A DNA stretch of 17,101 nucleotides from Flavobacteriales bacterium. Lineage in GTDB: Bacteria; Bacteroidota; Bacteroidia; Flavobacteriales; Flavobacteriaceae. The notes under the pieces were generated by a model that saw nothing but the letters and a program-made list of their open reading frames with translations, had not been told where the DNA came from and did not search any database. Below are positions 6,758-15,626 of this stretch, one piece after another. Numbering within the stretch: position 1 is the stretch's first letter; each line of letters begins with the position of its first letter. The DNA lies in contig PDQE01000058.1 in assembly GCA_002747735.1 (NCBI GenBank), forward strand, positions 1-17,101, in the 5' to 3' direction. The translations under genes were made by a program, and so were the position numbers.

Positions 6758-8044
6758 ATGAGTATGAAACTCTGGGACAAAGGTTTTAGAACCGATAAAA
6801 AAATAGACATGTTCACGGTGGGCAATGACCGGGAATTAGATTTAATAATTGCAAAATACGATGTTTTGGGCTCTATTGCTCATGCCAAAATGTTGCATAA
6901 AATAGATATTCTAACGGATAGGGAAATTAGGATAATAGAAGCAAAACTCCACAGTATTTTACAAAATATAGAAAGTGGCTATTTTGAAATAGAGGATGCG
7001 TTTGAAGATGTGCATTCTAAAATAGAGTTTTTACTCACAGAAACACTGGGTGATACCGGAAAAAAAATTCATACTGCACGTTCTAGAAATGATCAGGTAT
7101 TGGTTGATTTGCACTTATATTTTAAAGATGAAATTAAGGAAATCAAAAATTTGACAAAAGCATTATTTGATATTTTATTGTTGAAAGCAAAAAAATATAA
7201 AAACGTTTTACTACCCGGTTATACGCACATGCAAGTGGCTATGCCGTCATCTTTTGGATTGTGGTTTTCTGCTTATGCAGAAAGCCTGATTGATGATGTT
7301 TATTTGCTGAATGCCGCCTATAAAATTGCAGACCAAAATCCGTTGGGTTCAGGGGCAGGATATGGTAGTTCATTTGATATAGACAGGCTAATGACCACTG
7401 AATTACTCGGTTTTGAAACCTTAAAATACAATGTGGTGGCAGCTCAGATGAGCCGGAGTAAAACCGAAAAAGCCCTAGCTTATGCTATGGCCTCTCTGGC
7501 AGGTACACTTTCTAAATTTGCCATGGACATCTGTTTGTATATGAGCCAGAATTTTAACTTTATTTCTTTTCCGGATGAGTTGACTACCGGCTCCAGTATA
7601 ATGCCACATAAGAAAAACCCCGATGTTTTTGAATTAATTCGTGGTAAATGTAATGCTTTGCAAGCATTGCCCTATGAGTTGACTTTAATTTCAAATAATT
7701 TGCCAGTTGGGTATCATCGGGATTTGCAGGTGATGAAAGAGGCAATGTTGCCTGCCATTCAAACCTTGAAATCATGTTTGGAAATGATGGCTTTTTCTAT
7801 AGAAAATGTACAGGTAAATACTAAAATTTTAGATGACCCAAAATATGATTATTTATTCACCGTAGAAGAGGTAAATAAACTGGTTCAAGAAGGTGTGCCA
7901 TTTAGAGAAGCGTATAAAATAGTAGGCAAAAAAGTAGAAAAAGGGGAGTTTACACCTGATAAAAATATAAACCATACGCATTTAGGCAGTATTGGCAATT
8001 TGTGTTTAACTGAGATTAGGAAGAAAATGAAGAAGGCGATTTAG
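6758..8044 (+). CDS. argH: Argininosuccinate lyase
   Basis: This 428-aa cytoplasmic enzyme of the fumarase/aspartase superfamily cleaves argininosuccinate into arginine and fumarate, the last step of the pathway. It shows HTARSRNDQ (105-113), GYTHMQVAMP (154-163, with the catalytic-region TH) and the superfamily signature GSSIMPHKKNPD (278-289), whose flexible loop carries the catalytic serine. Length is slightly below the usual 450-460 but fits what I recall for flavobacterial ArgH. Two in-frame ATGs lie six bases apart (6758 and 6764). The second gives MKLWDKGF, the more familiar N terminus, so the true start may be 6764. It is the last gene of the operon and converges with pabB 110 nt later. 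Confidence 0.96.
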   Translation: MSMKLWDKGFRTDKKIDMFTVGNDRELDLIIAKYDVLGSIAHAKMLHKIDILTDREIRIIEAKLHSILQNIESGYFEIEDAFEDVHSKIEFLLTETLGDTGKKIHTARSRNDQVLVDLHLYFKDEIKEIKNLTKALFDILLLKAKKYKNVLLPGYTHMQVAMPSSFGLWFSAYAESLIDDVYLLNAAYKIADQNPLGSGAGYGSSFDIDRLMTTELLGFETLKYNVVAAQMSRSKTEKALAYAMASLAGTLSKFAMDICLYMSQNFNFISFPDELTTGSSIMPHKKNPDVFELIRGKCNALQALPYELTLISNNLPVGYHRDLQVMKEAMLPAIQTLKSCLEMMAFSIENVQVNTKILDDPKYDYLFTVEEVNKLVQEGVPFREAYKIVGKKVEKGEFTPDKNINHTHLGSIGNLCLTEIRKKMKKAI

Positions 8045-8074
8045 GCATATCTCCTGATGTGTCGAGAATAAAAG

Positions 8075-8092
8075 CAATTTCTTAGCAAATTG
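8075..8092. terminator. Weak hairpin between convergent argH and pabB
   Basis: The arms caattt (8075-8080) and aaattg (8087-8092) surround a 6-nt loop in the 110-nt convergent spacer. The stem is short and AT-rich and no classic U-run follows. It is the best local terminator candidate, but a poor one. Confidence 0.2.
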
Positions 8093-8154
8093 AAAGGTCT
8101 AAACAAGTTTATTTGTTACCAAGAACCAATTAAAGCATGTCAGGTATAATTTGC

Positions 8155-9459
8155 TTAATCTTTCAATGCCTTTTTCATTGCAATGGCCTTTACCAAACAT
8201 TCGTCATATTCTCTTTCAGGATCTGATTTTGCCGTTATTGCCCCGCCAACAGAATAGGATAAATATGCATTTGTTTTGTTGTACAAAATGCTTCTGATAA
8301 CCACACTAAAGTCAAAATTACCCTCCGGAGTAAAATAACCTATTGTTCCGGAATATACCCCTCGTTTTGTAGCCTCCATGTTTTCTATAATTTGCATTGC
8401 CGATAATTTGGGAGCACCGGTCATGCTGCCCATAGGAAACAGGTTTTTTATAATATCTACAGCATCAATGTGTTCTTTTACATAAGCCCTTATGGTTGAA
8501 ATAAGCTGGTGTACCTGATCAAAAGAATACACTTTGCACAATTCCTCTACTTTTACTGAGCCTTTTTTTGCAATTTTTGCCAAATCATTTCGCACCAAAT
8601 CAACAATCATAATATTTTCCGAACGTTCTTTAGGGTCTTTTGCTAATGCTTTCGCCAATGCTTTATCCGCTTTTTTATCTGATAATCTTTTGGCGGTGCC
8701 TTTTATAGGTTGAGAGATTATTTTATTGCCTTCTTTTCTTACAAACCTTTCGGGAGAGGCAGATATTACATATTTATCTTTTAATTTTATGTAACTTGCA
8801 AATGGCGGATGGGAGATTTGGTTTAATTTATTATAAACAAGTAAAGGGTTTATAATTGCATTATCAGCATAAAATTCCTGACAAAAATTAACTTCGTAAA
8901 TATCTCCTCTTTGAATATGGGCTTTAATTTTATTTATCTGTTCTAAATACCGTTTTTTGGTAATTCTTTTTTTTATTTTTACGCTCCGTTGCTCGGTTTT
9001 TTCAAGGTTTTTTAGTAGATCATCCTCAATTGTTTCAATATTTTTTAAATCGTGTTGTATTTCATCTTTACAGGATTCTAAATATTTAATTTCCAAAGTG
9101 TCATCATTAATAAAGAACAGTTTTTTAGGCTGAAAAAAATATATATCCGGAAAACGCAAGCCATCAAAATTTTCAGATTGGAGTGATTCTATATTGTTTT
9201 TAAGGTCGTAGGCCAAAAAACCGAAAATATAATCGGAAGTAGCTTGTCTAAATTTTTTTAAGGCATCAAAAGTACCTGTAGTGTTGCCTTGTAAAATCCG
9301 TTGGGTACCCACAGCTAATACTGCATCGTAACTATAATTTTTTTGCGGATATCTATTGCTGTCTAACCATACAAACACTTCAAATTGTTGAGCCCAAGTG
9401 AATAGTTTTTCCTTGAAGTATCGATATTTTTTTAGGCTTATTTTTTTGGTTTTTCGCAA
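8155..9459 (-). CDS. pabB: Aminodeoxychorismate synthase component I
   Basis: This 434-aa chorismate-utilising enzyme makes 4-amino-4-deoxychorismate for folate synthesis, using ammonia from a glutaminase partner that is not in this window. The chorismate-binding domain (about 165-432) contains PIKGTAKR (251-258). The Lys of PIKGT is the PabB-type catalytic lysine, where anthranilate synthase has Ala, and this separates it from TrpE. Also visible are DLVRNDL (287-293), VHQLIST (316-322), GSMTGAPKL (344-352), SYSVGGAIT (401-409) and the metal-site EREYDE (415-420). The start is unusual: the only plausible initiator is a TTG at 9457-9459. No ATG occurs in frame until the middle of the protein, and the TTG gives the N-terminal MR..K..F.EKL pattern I recall for flavobacterial PabB. 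It lies 30 nt after the lipoprotein gene, in the same frame as its TAG stop. Confidence 0.88.
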   Translation of the reverse strand: MRKTKKISLKKYRYFKEKLFTWAQQFEVFVWLDSNRYPQKNYSYDAVLAVGTQRILQGNTTGTFDALKKFRQATSDYIFGFLAYDLKNNIESLQSENFDGLRFPDIYFFQPKKLFFINDDTLEIKYLESCKDEIQHDLKNIETIEDDLLKNLEKTEQRSVKIKKRITKKRYLEQINKIKAHIQRGDIYEVNFCQEFYADNAIINPLLVYNKLNQISHPPFASYIKLKDKYVISASPERFVRKEGNKIISQPIKGTAKRLSDKKADKALAKALAKDPKERSENIMIVDLVRNDLAKIAKKGSVKVEELCKVYSFDQVHQLISTIRAYVKEHIDAVDIIKNLFPMGSMTGAPKLSAMQIIENMEATKRGVYSGTIGYFTPEGNFDFSVVIRSILYNKTNAYLSYSVGGAITAKSDPEREYDECLVKAIAMKKALKD

Positions 9460-9489
9460 TTGAAAACAAATTAGAGTAGCGTAAAAAAG

Positions 9490-9954
9490 CTAATTATAAG
9501 CCGAAGAATGGTCGGTAATAACTTTCCACTCGCCATTGATTTTTTTAAGTATAATTGAAAAAATGCCGTTGGCATCGCCTATAGTTCTTTTTAGATGATA
9601 TTCCCCTATGACCAGAAAAACATCTTTAGCCAATTGATTAAAATCAATTAGATTAAAAGTTAAAATGCCGGTGTGGTCTTTGGTTGGGTAGTTTTTTTTG
9701 TAATTGTCTAGAGTTTGTTGCCAGCCGTAAGTAAGTCCGTTACTTCCCACAAACTTTAAACTATCGGATTTTATATAACCCTGCATAAATGCTTCCAGAT
9801 TGCCATTAGACCAATCTTTTGCCTGTTGCATCATCATGGTGGTTATTTCTTGTTTCGCTGCCTGATAATTGGTGTTTGTTATTTTTTGTGTATTACAGGA
9901 ATGTAAAATAAGGACTAATGTAAATCCTAAAAAAAATAACCTGACAAATTTCAT
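9490..9954 (-). CDS. Lipoprotein with NTF2/DUF4440-like domain
   Basis: This protein of 154 aa has no known function. The N terminus is a type II signal peptide: a short basic start (MKFVR), a hydrophobic core and the lipobox LHSC with the acylated cysteine at residue 20. An envelope location facing the periplasm is therefore expected. The rest (about 30-154) looks like one NTF2-fold domain of the DUF4440/SnoaL type: an N-terminal helix with QQAKDWSNGNLEAFMQGY, then alternating strands ending in FSIILKKINGEWKVITDHSS, the usual final strands of this family. These folds form a pocket used for enzymatic or binding roles, and sequence alone does not say which. It sits 12 nt after lpdA and 30 nt before pabB, so the three are probably co-transcribed, without an obvious functional link. 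Confidence 0.8.
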   Translation of the reverse strand: MKFVRLFFLGFTLVLILHSCNTQKITNTNYQAAKQEITTMMMQQAKDWSNGNLEAFMQGYIKSDSLKFVGSNGLTYGWQQTLDNYKKNYPTKDHTGILTFNLIDFNQLAKDVFLVIGEYHLKRTIGDANGIFSIILKKINGEWKVITDHSSAYN

Positions 9955-9966
9955 GGTAATAATTAT

Positions 9967-11373
9967 CTAACTATGTAATGCCCTTTTATCGGTTGCATCT
10001 AAAGCTGCTTCTTTTACAGCTTCTGCATAGGTGGGATGGGCATGGCTTATTCTGGCAATGTCTTCGGCGGAAGCCTTAAATTCCATGGCTACTACCGCTT
10101 CGGCAATCAGATCAGCTACTCTGGCACCACACATGTGTACGCCCAAAACTTCGTCAGTATTGGCATCAGCCAATATTTTTACAAAACCGTCTATATCTCC
10201 ACTGGCTCTGGAACGTCCTAATGCTCGCATGGCAAACTGTCCGGTTTTGTAACTTATACCGGCTTCTTTAAGTGCTTCTTCGGTTTTGCCTACGGCGGCC
10301 ACTTCCGGCCAAGTGTAAACTACGCCGGGAATAAGGTTGTAATCTATATGCGGTTTTTGCCCTGCTAAAATTTCGGCTACAAATACGCCTTCTTCTTCTG
10401 CCTTGTGAGCCAACATGGCACCTTTAATAACATCGCCAATAGCATAAATATTAGACACGTTTGTTTGTAAATGTTCGTTTACTTCTATTTGGCCTCTGTC
10501 GTTGGCTTTTACACCGGCTTTATCCAAATTCAATCCGTCCGTATAAGGCCTTCTGCCAACGGAAACCAAGCAGTAATCGCCTTTAAATTCAACAGGATTA
10601 CCTTTTTTATCATCAACTTTTACGGTTACCTCTTTGGCTGTGCTTTTAACTGCCGTAACCTTATGCTTGGTGTAAAATTTTATCCCTTGTTTTTTGAGTA
10701 CTTTTTGTAATTCTTTGGATAGCGAAGCATCCATGGTAGGGATAATTCTATCCATATATTCTATAACGGAAACATTTGCACCTAACCTGCGATAGACTTG
10801 CCCAAGTTCTAATCCAATTACCCCACCGCCAATAACAAGGAGGTTTTTTGGAACTTCTTTTAGGTTCAACGCTTCTGTAGAGGTGATAATGCGTTTTTTG
10901 TCAATTTTTATAAAAGGCAATGTTGCCGGTTTTGAACCGGTAGCAATGATAATGTTTTTTGCTTCTATTTCTTCTGCTTTGCCCTTGTCTTTTTCAATTT
11001 TTATATGAGTTGCATCTTTAAAAGAACCCAAGCCGTGATAAACAGTAATTTTATTTTTATCCATCAAATATTTAATACCGGCAGTATTGGTATCCACCAC
11101 ATTTTGTTTACGTGCTATCATCTTTTTAAGATTGGCCTTAATATCGCCGGAGATTTCTATGCCGTGTTCTTTAAAATGTGCAATGGCATCGTGGTAATGG
11201 TGGGAAGAATCCAATAAGGCTTTGGATGGAATACAGCCTACATTTAAACAGGTACCACCCAACGTATCATATTTTTCAATAATGGCGGTTTTCATACCCA
11301 GTTGGGCACATCGTATAGCAGATACATAACCGCCCGGCCCGGAGCCAATAATGGCAACATCGTAAGTATTCAT
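9967..11373 (-). CDS. lpdA: Dihydrolipoyl dehydrogenase (E3)
   Basis: This 468-aa flavoprotein reoxidises dihydrolipoamide with NAD+ in 2-oxoacid dehydrogenase complexes and the glycine cleavage system. The FAD-binding GSGPGG (10-15), the redox disulfide in GGTCLNVGCIPSK (C42 and C47), the NAD-binding GGGVIGLELG segment, the second FAD motif AIGDV and the C-terminal catalytic HAHPTYAE (H446 with E451) are all present. Length is standard. No E1 or E2 gene is nearby, so this E3 probably serves complexes encoded elsewhere, as is common. It is the first gene of the minus-strand group lpdA, lipoprotein, pabB. The ATG lies about 20 nt downstream of a possible TATTTTTG -7 element. Confidence 0.97.
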   Translation of the reverse strand: MNTYDVAIIGSGPGGYVSAIRCAQLGMKTAIIEKYDTLGGTCLNVGCIPSKALLDSSHHYHDAIAHFKEHGIEISGDIKANLKKMIARKQNVVDTNTAGIKYLMDKNKITVYHGLGSFKDATHIKIEKDKGKAEEIEAKNIIIATGSKPATLPFIKIDKKRIITSTEALNLKEVPKNLLVIGGGVIGLELGQVYRRLGANVSVIEYMDRIIPTMDASLSKELQKVLKKQGIKFYTKHKVTAVKSTAKEVTVKVDDKKGNPVEFKGDYCLVSVGRRPYTDGLNLDKAGVKANDRGQIEVNEHLQTNVSNIYAIGDVIKGAMLAHKAEEEGVFVAEILAGQKPHIDYNLIPGVVYTWPEVAAVGKTEEALKEAGISYKTGQFAMRALGRSRASGDIDGFVKILADANTDEVLGVHMCGARVADLIAEAVVAMEFKASAEDIARISHAHPTYAEAVKEAALDATDKRALHS

Positions 11374-11399
11374 AGATTTGAATTATGATTTTAGAGTAA

Positions 11400-11407
11400 C
11401 AAAAATA
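11400..11407 (-). promoter_or_regulatory. Possible -7 element for lpdA
   Basis: On the minus strand 11407-11400 reads TATTTTTG, an exact fit to TAnnTTTG, ending 26 nt before the lpdA ATG. No TTTG sits at the proper upstream distance, so only half of the promoter is supported. Confidence 0.3.
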
Positions 11408-11424
11408 GGGATAATTATGAGGAA

Positions 11425-11456
11425 ATTGAGAATAAATCTGAAAATCTGTAAATTTG
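11425..11456 (+). promoter_or_regulatory. Candidate promoter for the glycosyltransferase gene
   Basis: ATTG (11425-11428) and TAAATTTG (11449-11456) are separated by 20 nt. This matches the flavobacterial pattern of TTG followed by 17-23 nt and TAnnTTTG. Transcription would begin near 11463, about 60 nt before the glycosyltransferase ATG, in the divergent spacer shared with lpdA. Confidence 0.45.
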
Positions 11457-11522
11457 AGATGAGATTTTATTGTAGCAGTGTGGATTGGCTCGTAAGATTA
11501 TCAATTTTATATTTTAAATGGA

Positions 11523-12758
11523 ATGCAAAAGATCCTTTTTATCGGTTTGACTTTTCCCGAATCCGCTTCTACCGCTGCCGGAATTAGAATGCTTCAGTTA
11601 ATTGTTTTTTTTAAAGAACAAAACTGCCAAATCACCTTTGCAAGTGTCGCACAAGAGACGGAATTTACTGATGTACTTTCTGCAATGAATGTTAAAAAAC
11701 TAAGCATCCGGTTAAATCACCCTTCTTTTGATGAATTTGTAAAGAAACTACAACCTGAAATAGTTCTCTTTGACCGATTTATTACCGAAGAACAATTTGG
11801 CTGGCGTGTGGCAGAACATTGCCCAAACGCCGTTCGTATTTTAGATACAGAAGATTTACATTGTTTGCGGTTTGCAAGGCAGGAAGCTTTTAAAAGTAAA
11901 ACCAAATTTGAGTTAAGTCAACTCAACAAATTAGACATTGCCAAAAGGGAAATTGCCAGCATTTACCGATGTGATATATCCTTGATTATCTCACCTTTTG
12001 AATATCGATTATTAATCAATCACTTTTCTATTTCGTCAGAGATTTTATTGGAATTACCTTTTATGTTTAACAGAATTTCTAAAAAAGAAATAGAACAAAA
12101 TCCTTCTTTTGAAGAGCGAAAAGATTTTATAAGTATTGGTAATTTTAAACATGAACCCAATTGGCAATCAGTTTTGTATCTAAAAAAATCTATCTGGCCA
12201 CTAATCAAAAAACAAATCCCCCGGGCAAAACTATTGGTTTGCGGAGCGTACCCAACACAAAAAGTATTTGATTTGTACAATGGTAGTGGAGGTTTTATTG
12301 TTAAAGGCAGGGCAGAAGACGCTCATAAAGTTATTTCAGAATCTAAAATACTATTGGCTCCGTTACAATTTGGTGCAGGGTTAAAAGGTAAACTTATTGA
12401 TGCCATGTTAACCGGAACGCCATCAGTAACTACTTCCATAGGAGCAGAGGGAATGCACGGCAACTTGGAATGGAATGGCTATATTGCCGATAAACCCGAT
12501 AATTTTGCTAAAAAAGCGGTTGAACTTTATCAGAATAAGAATCTTTGGCAGCAGGCTCAACAAAATGGAATAATCATTATAAACAGGATGTATTCCAAAA
12601 AGCAATGGTCTGAAAAACTGAGAAAAAAAATCAATGTCATTCAACGAAATTTAGAGATGCACAGAACTCATAATTTTATGGGAAGCGTATTGCAGCACCA
12701 TACTTTGCAAAGTACAAAATATATGAGTAAGTGGATTGAGGAAAAAGGAAAGAAGTAG
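11523..12758 (+). CDS. Glycosyltransferase, GT4-like (GT-B fold)
   Basis: This 411-aa protein probably transfers a sugar from a nucleotide or lipid-linked donor; the acceptor is unknown. The N-terminal half starts with a Rossmann-like strand (KILFIGLTFPESASTAAGI, 3-21). The C-terminal half shows the GT-B donor-site region: ISIGNFKHEPNW (203-214), KLLVCGAYPT (236-245) and LLAPLQFGAGLKGK (277-290), followed by LIDAMLTGTPSVTT (291-304). The last of these is the typical GT1/GT4-family segment that contacts the sugar nucleotide. No membrane segment or signal peptide is visible, so it is cytoplasmic or peripheral. It is not embedded in a polysaccharide cluster: lpdA diverges on one side and a peptidase gene converges on the other. 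The ATG at 11523 is chosen because an ATG five bases earlier is out of frame. Confidence 0.82.
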   Translation: MQKILFIGLTFPESASTAAGIRMLQLIVFFKEQNCQITFASVAQETEFTDVLSAMNVKKLSIRLNHPSFDEFVKKLQPEIVLFDRFITEEQFGWRVAEHCPNAVRILDTEDLHCLRFARQEAFKSKTKFELSQLNKLDIAKREIASIYRCDISLIISPFEYRLLINHFSISSEILLELPFMFNRISKKEIEQNPSFEERKDFISIGNFKHEPNWQSVLYLKKSIWPLIKKQIPRAKLLVCGAYPTQKVFDLYNGSGGFIVKGRAEDAHKVISESKILLAPLQFGAGLKGKLIDAMLTGTPSVTTSIGAEGMHGNLEWNGYIADKPDNFAKKAVELYQNKNLWQQAQQNGIIIINRMYSKKQWSEKLRKKINVIQRNLEMHRTHNFMGSVLQHHTLQSTKYMSKWIEEKGKK

Positions 12759-12759
12759 T

Positions 12760-12813
12760 GGCTAATAGGCGTTGGCAAAGTAGCAGCAATTTTTGGTTTC
12801 CGGGTGATTAGCC
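12760..12813. repeat. Spaced inverted repeat after the glycosyltransferase gene
   Basis: The arms ggctaat (12760-12766) and attagcc (12807-12813) are exact reverse complements, starting one base after the stop codon, with a 40-nt loop. A second spaced pair, tagcagt (12826-12832) and actgcta (12890-12896), fills the rest of the 138-nt convergent spacer. The long loops make a classic terminator unlikely, although bidirectional termination is needed somewhere here. Confidence 0.3.
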
Positions 12814-12896
12814 TACAGTTGATTTTAGCAGTGTTATCTTAAAACTTTGGGTAGAAAAGCGGTTTATTTTTGTTTTATTGACACTAAAAACTGCTA

Positions 12897-14945
12897 CTAA
12901 TTTTTCCCTGCCGAAACCAAGCCCGCTCTTTCCAACAACGCATCCGGCGTAGGATCCTTTCCACGAAAGCGTTTGTACAATAACATAGGGTCTTCGGTAC
13001 CGCCTTTGGATAAAATGTTATCCATAAACTTTTTGGCTGTTTTAGCATTAAAAATCCCTGTTGCTTTAAAGTATTTAAAGGCATCGGCATCTAACACTTC
13101 AGCCCATTTATAACTGTAGTAACCACTGGAATATCCGCCTTGGAAAATATGAGAAAACGCTGTGCTCATGCAGTTTTTGGACACATCCGGATACAGTTGT
13201 GTTCCTGCAAAAGCTCTGTTTTCAAATGTTTTTACAGAAATATTTTCGGGTAACTTACCGGTATGCCATGCCATATCTAATAAGCCAAAACTCAATTGCC
13301 TTAGTGTTTGCATGCCTTCCATAAAATTCGATGAGGCTTTTATTTTTTCTACTAATTCTTCAGGAATAAATTCTTCGGTTTGGTAGTGTCTGGCAAAAAT
13401 GTCCAATGCCTCTTTTTCATAACACCAATTTTCCATTAACTGGCTGGGCAGTTCTACAAAATCCCAATATACATGTGTGCCTGATAAACCAGGATACGTG
13501 GTGTTGGCTAACATACCATGTAAAGCATGGCCAAATTCGTGAAATAAAGTGGTTACCTCATTAAAGGTGAGTAATGACGGTTTAGTCTCAGTAGGCTTGG
13601 TAAAATTGCAGACTATTGAAATGTGTGGCCGAGAATTTTTGCCGTTTTTTATCCATTGGTCTTTAAAGGAAGTCATCCAGGCTCCGTTTCGCTTGCCTTT
13701 TCGCGGAAAGAAATCGGTGTAAAAAACAGCCAGAAAATGCCCGTTTGCATCATTTACTTCATAGGTTTTTACGTCCTTGTGGTAGGTGTCTATGGTGTCC
13801 ACAGCCTTAAAAGTGAGTCCGTAGAGTTTTTTGGCTATGGCAAAAACACCGTCAATTACATTTTCCAGTTTAAAATAAGGCTTTAGTTTTTCTTGGTCTA
13901 AGTCAAAACGCTGTTTTTTTAATTTTTCAGTATAATACGCTCCATCCCATTTTTCTATTTTGGAAATGCCATCTTTTTTGGCCAGTGCTTTAAGTGTTTC
14001 AAACTCTTTAATGGCTGCGGGTTTTGCTTTTTGCAATAGTTCCTCAATAAAGTCTTTTACCGTATCGGGGTCTTTGGCCATTCGTTCTTCTAGAACAAAA
14101 TGGGCATGGGACTTATAACCTAGTAATTGGGCTCTTTTATGGCGTAGTTTCGCAATTTTAATTACAATTTTTTCATTGTTATTTTTATTATCCTGAAATC
14201 CTCTGGCTCCAAAAGCTGTTGCTAATTTTTTTCTTAAATTTCTATGTTCGGCATAAGTCATAAACGGAATATAACTGGGATAATCTAAAGTAATAACCCA
14301 GCCGTTTAGCCCCTTTTCTTTAGCAGTTAATTTTGCCGCTTCTTTAGTTCCATCGGGTAAACCCGCTAAATCATCTTCGTTAGTAATATGCAAATGGAAA
14401 TTATTGGTGTCAGCCAATACATTTTGGCCAAATTGGAGTGATAATTTAGAAAGTTTTATATCAATATCTCTTAGTGTTGCCTTGTCTGTCTGATTGAGGT
14501 TAGCTCCGTTTCGTGCAAAACTTTTGTATTTTTTGTCCAATAACCTTTTTTGCTCACCATTTAAATTGAACGTGTTACTGTTGTCATACACAAATTTTAC
14601 CCTTTTAAATAGGGCTTCATTTAGCCTGATGTCATTAGAAAACTCAGAAAGCCATGGCGAAACTTCCTGGGCTATTTTTTGAATTTTATCATTAGTTTCT
14701 GCCGAATTTAAATTAAAGAAAATAGACGATAACCGTTCTAACGTATAGCCCGAAAACTCTAATGCTTCAATAGTATTCTTAAAGGTTGGTGCCTCGGTGT
14801 TTTCCGTAATTTTATCAATTTCTGCTTTTGTTCTTTGTATGGCTTCCTTAAATGCCGGTTTAAAATGTTCAATTTTAATTTGAGAAAAAGGAGCAGTAGT
14901 GTATAGAGTAGAAAATGAGTCTAGGAGTGGGTTTGTAGTGTTCAT
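12897..14945 (-). CDS. dcp: M3A zinc metallopeptidase, Dcp-like
   Basis: This 682-aa zinc peptidase degrades short peptides, and by similarity it is a peptidyl-dipeptidase removing C-terminal dipeptides. The zinc site is HEFGH (469-473), with the third ligand E498 in DFVELPSQLME. The substrate-contacting GGYSSGYYSYKWAE segment near the C terminus is present. Length matches E. coli Dcp (681 aa). The N-terminal NPLL start, the KPYFKLENVIDGVF region and the LSGT segment after the zinc site resemble Dcp more than oligopeptidase A, though the two are close relatives and the symbol is tentative. There is no signal peptide, so it is predicted to be cytoplasmic. It follows purE by 62 nt on the same strand and is probably co-transcribed. 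I know the purE-M3 pairing from other flavobacteria but can name no functional reason for it. Confidence 0.9.
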   Translation of the reverse strand: MNTTNPLLDSFSTLYTTAPFSQIKIEHFKPAFKEAIQRTKAEIDKITENTEAPTFKNTIEALEFSGYTLERLSSIFFNLNSAETNDKIQKIAQEVSPWLSEFSNDIRLNEALFKRVKFVYDNSNTFNLNGEQKRLLDKKYKSFARNGANLNQTDKATLRDIDIKLSKLSLQFGQNVLADTNNFHLHITNEDDLAGLPDGTKEAAKLTAKEKGLNGWVITLDYPSYIPFMTYAEHRNLRKKLATAFGARGFQDNKNNNEKIVIKIAKLRHKRAQLLGYKSHAHFVLEERMAKDPDTVKDFIEELLQKAKPAAIKEFETLKALAKKDGISKIEKWDGAYYTEKLKKQRFDLDQEKLKPYFKLENVIDGVFAIAKKLYGLTFKAVDTIDTYHKDVKTYEVNDANGHFLAVFYTDFFPRKGKRNGAWMTSFKDQWIKNGKNSRPHISIVCNFTKPTETKPSLLTFNEVTTLFHEFGHALHGMLANTTYPGLSGTHVYWDFVELPSQLMENWCYEKEALDIFARHYQTEEFIPEELVEKIKASSNFMEGMQTLRQLSFGLLDMAWHTGKLPENISVKTFENRAFAGTQLYPDVSKNCMSTAFSHIFQGGYSSGYYSYKWAEVLDADAFKYFKATGIFNAKTAKKFMDNILSKGGTEDPMLLYKRFRGKDPTPDALLERAGLVSAGKN

Positions 14946-15007
14946 AATTTAAAAAAATCCAAATTTTAAGATATTATGATTTGTTGCCGGAATTTGTTGT
15001 TTCAATA

Positions 15008-15502
15008 TTATTTGTTTTTAGAATTTACCAATTTCGCTGCTTCCTCTACCTTTTTCTTTAATCCTTCCTTATAATCAATTATTGTCAGTTGCACTTTTTT
15101 ATCACTGCTTCCCAGGATTTGAGCAGCTAAAATTCCCGCATTTTTTGCTCCGTTTAGTGCTACTGTGGCCACGGGAACACCACCCGGCATTTGTAAAATA
15201 GAAAGCACGGAATCCCATCCATCTATGGAGTTGCTGCTTTTTACGGGAACGCCAATTACAGGTAGTGGACTCATAGAGGCTACCATGCCGGGCAAATGTG
15301 CTGCACCTCCGGCACCGGCAATAATTACCGCAATGCCTTTCTTATGAGCGTTTTTGGCATAATCATAGAGCTTATCAGGTGTGCGATGAGCAGAGACAAT
15401 GTCTATTTCAGTTTCAATGTTTAATTCATTCAATATGCTGATAGCCCCCTGCATCACCGGCATATCAGAGTTGCTACCCATAATTATTCCTACCTTGGAC
15501 AT
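15008..15502 (-). CDS. purE: 5-(carboxyamino)imidazole ribonucleotide mutase
   Basis: This 164-aa class I PurE isomerises N5-CAIR to CAIR in purine synthesis. It is a small flavodoxin-like protein forming octamers in the cytoplasm. Diagnostic motifs are MGSNSD (8-13), SAHRTPDKL (37-45), with the catalytic-region His39, [11 protein letters not shown] (63-73) and [11 protein letters not shown] (104-114). Class I enzymes work with PurK, which makes N5-CAIR. In related genomes purK usually lies next to purE, but here the upstream neighbour is a divergent GH3 gene, so purK must be elsewhere or beyond the window. The ATG sits about 27 nt from a candidate -7 element. Confidence 0.96.
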   Translation of the reverse strand: MSKVGIIMGSNSDMPVMQGAISILNELNIETEIDIVSAHRTPDKLYDYAKNAHKKGIAVIIAGAGGAAHLPGMVASMSPLPVIGVPVKSSNSIDGWDSVLSILQMPGGVPVATVALNGAKNAGILAAQILGSSDKKVQLTIIDYKEGLKKKVEEAAKLVNSKNK

Positions 15503-15528
15503 AGTTGTTAAAATTTTTGATTTGGTTT

Positions 15529-15555
15529 CAAAGTTACGTATTTTTTATAGTCAAA
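15529..15555 (-). promoter_or_regulatory. Possible purE promoter
   Basis: On the minus strand 15536-15529 reads TAACTTTG, an exact TAnnTTTG match 26 nt before the purE ATG. TTTG at 15555-15552 could be the upstream element, but the 15-nt spacing is shorter than the usual 17-23. Confidence 0.35.
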
Positions 15556-15626
15556 CCTTATAATTAATGTTGATAGGCAAATGCTATTTGGATAAAAATT
15601 GTATTTTTATGCAAAATAAATTATAG

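Noticed and set aside
11378..11587. 69-codon plus-strand open frame before the glycosyltransferase gene
   Set aside because: It overlaps the start of the glycosyltransferase in another frame, its composition looks random, and it covers the candidate promoter of that gene.
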